NCBI RefSeq assembly: GCF_003363135.1
Contig: NZ_QRBB01000001.1
Span: forward strand, 2,330,501 to 2,394,500
Direction of reading: 5' to 3'
Source: Alteriqipengyuania lutimaris
Lineage (GTDB): Bacteria > Pseudomonadota > Alphaproteobacteria > Sphingomonadales > Sphingomonadaceae
Length of the DNA stretch: 64,000 nt
Under the pieces are notes generated by a model, which was not told the origin of the DNA, searched no databases, and saw only the letters and a program-made list of their open reading frames with translations. Shown here piece after piece: positions 62,099 through 64,000 of this stretch (positions are counted from its first letter, which is position 1; every line of letters begins with the position of its first letter). The translations under genes were made by a program, and so were the position numbers.

Positions 62099-63843
62099 AA
62101 CGCATTCTCTTTCCGCTGGCAGCCATGCTCGCCCCCCTCGCCAGCGCTACGCCCGCCCTCGCGCAAAACTCCGCCGCCGACTATTTCCGTGCGCGCGCCG
62201 CCAGCTCCAACATCCCGCAGGTGCTGACCGAGAGCGATCGCCAGTTCTATGCGCAGGTCTTCGCCGCGCTCGAAAGCGGTAACTGGGGCGAGGTCGAGAC
62301 CCTGCTCGCGCAGCGCGGCGACGAGCCGCTCAAGCTGGTGGCGCAGGCGGAATACTACCTCGATGCCAACAGCCCGCGGATCGAGCTGCCTGCGCTGCAG
62401 GAATGGCTCGCGAAGGGAAGCCAGCTCCCGCAGGCACAGCAGATCACGGACCTTGCCCTCAAGCGGGGTCTGATGAGCGCACCCTACCTTCCGCAGGAGC
62501 AGAGCTTCCTCCCGCAAGGCTATGCCAGCAAGCGCATCCTGCCGCGCGATACCGACGACGGCACGATGCCGGGCGACATCAAGGCCGCGATTCTCGACCG
62601 GATCAGCAACGACGATCCCGATGGCGCACGCGTGCTGCTCGACGGCGTCGATGCCGGGCTGAGCAGCGAAGCACGGGCCGAATGGCGCCGCCGCGTCGCG
62701 TGGAGCTACTACATCGAGAACGACGATGCTGCCGCGCTCGCCATGGCGCGCACCGTACGCGATGGTTCGGGGCCCTGGGTCCCCGAGGGCGACTGGGTGA
62801 TCGGCATTGCGGCATGGCGGATGGGCGATTGCGCCACTGCCGCCGACGGCTTCGACCGTGCCGCTGCGACCGCGATCAATCCCGAGCTTTCGGCTGCCAG
62901 CTATTACTGGGCAAGCCGCGCCTATGTCCGCTGTCGCCAGCCCGAGAAAGCCGCCGAGAAGCTGCGCGGTGCGGCGATGATGGACGAGACGCTCTATGGC
63001 ATGCTCGCCCGCGAACAGCTGGGGCAGGCCCTGCCACGCGCGGGTGAGACGCCCGACCTCGACGAGGCCGACTGGCGGCGCCTGAACGGAGAGGCGAACG
63101 TCCGGGTCGCCGTCGCGCTGGCGCAGATCGGGCAGGACGACCTGGCCGACGAAGTGCTGCGCCACCAGGCGCGGATCGGCGATCCCTCGCAATTCACGGC
63201 CCTGTCGCGCCTCGCGCGCGAGCTGGGCCTGCCCTCCACCCAGTTGTGGATGGCGCACAACGCGCCGCGCGGCGGCACACCTGACCCGGCGCTGCGTTTC
63301 CCCGTGGCGCGGTGGGAGCCGGTGACCGGCTGGCAGGTGGACCCCGCGCTCGCCTATGCGCACGCCTTGCAGGAATCGAACTTCCGCGCCTCGGTCGTCA
63401 GCCCCGCTGGCGCGCGCGGGCTGATGCAGATCATGCCCGCCGCGGCGCAAGACCACGGCCCCAGCCTCGGCATCACCGGCAATCCGCGTGCGCTCAACCA
63501 GCCCGGCGTCAATCTCGCCTTCGGCCAGCGGCATCTGCAGATGCTGCGTGATCATCCCTCAACCGAGGGCAAGCTGCCCAAGATCATGGCCGCCTATAAT
63601 GCCGGACTGTCGCCGGTCGGGCGATGGAACACCGAGGTTCGCGACCAGGGCGACCCACTGCTCTACATGGAATCGATCCCCTATTGGGAAACCCGCGGCT
63701 ATGTGGCGATCGTCACACGTAACTACTGGATGTACGAGCGGCAGGCGGCCGCGCCCTCGCCCAGCCGGCAGGCGCTCGCCATGAACCGCTGGCCGGGCTT
63801 CCCCGAGGCCGCTCCGCCCTCGCAACGCTTCACGCAGCGCTGA
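62095..63843 (+). CDS. Soluble lytic transglycosylase
   Basis: Periplasmic enzyme that cuts peptidoglycan glycan strands. The 582-residue protein has a signal peptide (MKRILFPLAAMLAPLASATPALAQ), a long helical superhelix domain and a C-terminal SLT catalytic domain. In the SLT domain the acid is Glu427 in HALQESNFRASVVSPAGARGLMQIMPAAA, followed by NLAFGQRHL and MAAYNAG. It starts within the stop of the upstream gene. Length matches Slt70-like enzymes. Confidence 0.93.
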   Translation: MKRILFPLAAMLAPLASATPALAQNSAADYFRARAASSNIPQVLTESDRQFYAQVFAALESGNWGEVETLLAQRGDEPLKLVAQAEYYLDANSPRIELPALQEWLAKGSQLPQAQQITDLALKRGLMSAPYLPQEQSFLPQGYASKRILPRDTDDGTMPGDIKAAILDRISNDDPDGARVLLDGVDAGLSSEARAEWRRRVAWSYYIENDDAAALAMARTVRDGSGPWVPEGDWVIGIAAWRMGDCATAADGFDRAAATAINPELSAASYYWASRAYVRCRQPEKAAEKLRGAAMMDETLYGMLAREQLGQALPRAGETPDLDEADWRRLNGEANVRVAVALAQIGQDDLADEVLRHQARIGDPSQFTALSRLARELGLPSTQLWMAHNAPRGGTPDPALRFPVARWEPVTGWQVDPALAYAHALQESNFRASVVSPAGARGLMQIMPAAAQDHGPSLGITGNPRALNQPGVNLAFGQRHLQMLRDHPSTEGKLPKIMAAYNAGLSPVGRWNTEVRDQGDPLLYMESIPYWETRGYVAIVTRNYWMYERQAAAPSPSRQALAMNRWPGFPEAAPPSQRFTQR

Positions 63844-63850
63844 CCGGAGA

Positions 63851-64000
63851 ATGGGTATCGACGAAACCCGCACCTTCCAGCCCATCGGCATCGCGCTGGT
63901 AACGGTGTCGGACACGCGCGATGCGTCGACGGACACGTCGGGCGATATCCTCGAGGCGCGCGTGCGCGAAGCCGGGCACGATCTGGTCGAACGCACGATC
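63851..64000 (+). CDS. moaB: Molybdenum cofactor biosynthesis protein B (partial)
   Basis: The first 50 codons of a MoaB/MogA-type protein: MGIDETRTFQPIGIALVTVSDT with the adenylylation-fold motif VTVSDTRDASTDTSGDILEARVREAGH. The gene runs off the right edge. The ATG is eight bases after the transglycosylase stop with GGAG immediately before it. It may be moaB or mog; the truncated length does not decide. Confidence 0.88.
   Translation, partial: MGIDETRTFQPIGIALVTVSDTRDASTDTSGDILEARVREAGHDLVERTI

Noticed and set aside
1-64000. CRISPR arrays, prophage, insertion sequences and tRNA/rRNA genes
   Set aside because: I looked for regularly spaced repeats, transposase or integrase motifs and tRNA-like clover sequences in the gaps and saw none that I could support.

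Overview
The window reads as chromosome from a G+C-rich alphaproteobacterium, most likely order Sphingomonadales and probably an Erythrobacter-like member of Erythrobacteraceae. That placement rests on gene content and order (a nuo operon with many small extra genes, amidase-mrcA-prfB, an XrtA polysaccharide locus) and on two dispersed repeat types of the kind common in these genomes. It is inference, because no rRNA gene lies here. I see no tRNA, rRNA, CRISPR array, transposase or prophage gene.

Region 1 (1-13258, minus strand) is the operon for respiratory complex I. It runs nuoA-B-C-D-E-F-G-H-I-J-K-L and leaves the window at the left edge inside nuoL. Seven additional genes sit between the subunit genes: a lipoprotein after nuoC, small membrane proteins after nuoD, nuoE (three) and nuoG, and a secreted protein after nuoF. 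Most overlap their neighbours by 1-11 bases, so they look translationally coupled.

Region 2 (13414-34708) holds housekeeping and accessory metabolism: a coniferyl-aldehyde-type dehydrogenase, a thiolase, a D-2-hydroxyacid dehydrogenase, an ammonium transporter with a possible sigma-54 promoter, a nitronate-monooxygenase-like flavoprotein with an unusual cysteine motif, and a lipoprotein carrying a methyltransferase fold. Then come release factor 2, PBP1A and an amidase (cell wall), RNase E, a subfamily-I haloalkane dehalogenase, a short-chain dehydrogenase, and sdhB with a thioesterase and zapE.

Region 3 (34809-54687) is an exosortase A (XrtA)-associated exopolysaccharide locus. On the minus strand it has an export lipoprotein, chain-length determinant, tyrosine autokinase, outer-membrane barrel, ATPase, deacetylase, FemAB protein, glycosyltransferase, XrtA-EpsI fusion and amidotransferase, followed by an RpfF-like crotonase (possible diffusible-signal-factor synthase). 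To the right lies a small-molecule module split over both strands: PLP decarboxylase, acyl-CoA/AMP ligase, GNAT protein, acyl carrier protein and two alpha/beta hydrolases. No PEP-CTERM substrate, prsK/prsR or priming glycosyltransferase lies in this window.

Region 4 (54684-64000) has an RNA m5U methyltransferase, NAD(P)H-hydrate repair enzyme, N-formylglutamate-amidohydrolase-like protein, ispE, ETF-ubiquinone oxidoreductase, a uracil-DNA-glycosylase-like protein, a lytic transglycosylase and the start of moaB. The most interesting features are the uncharacterised ligase/ACP/decarboxylase module, the RpfF homologue beside the polysaccharide locus, and the seven extra genes threaded through the complex I operon.
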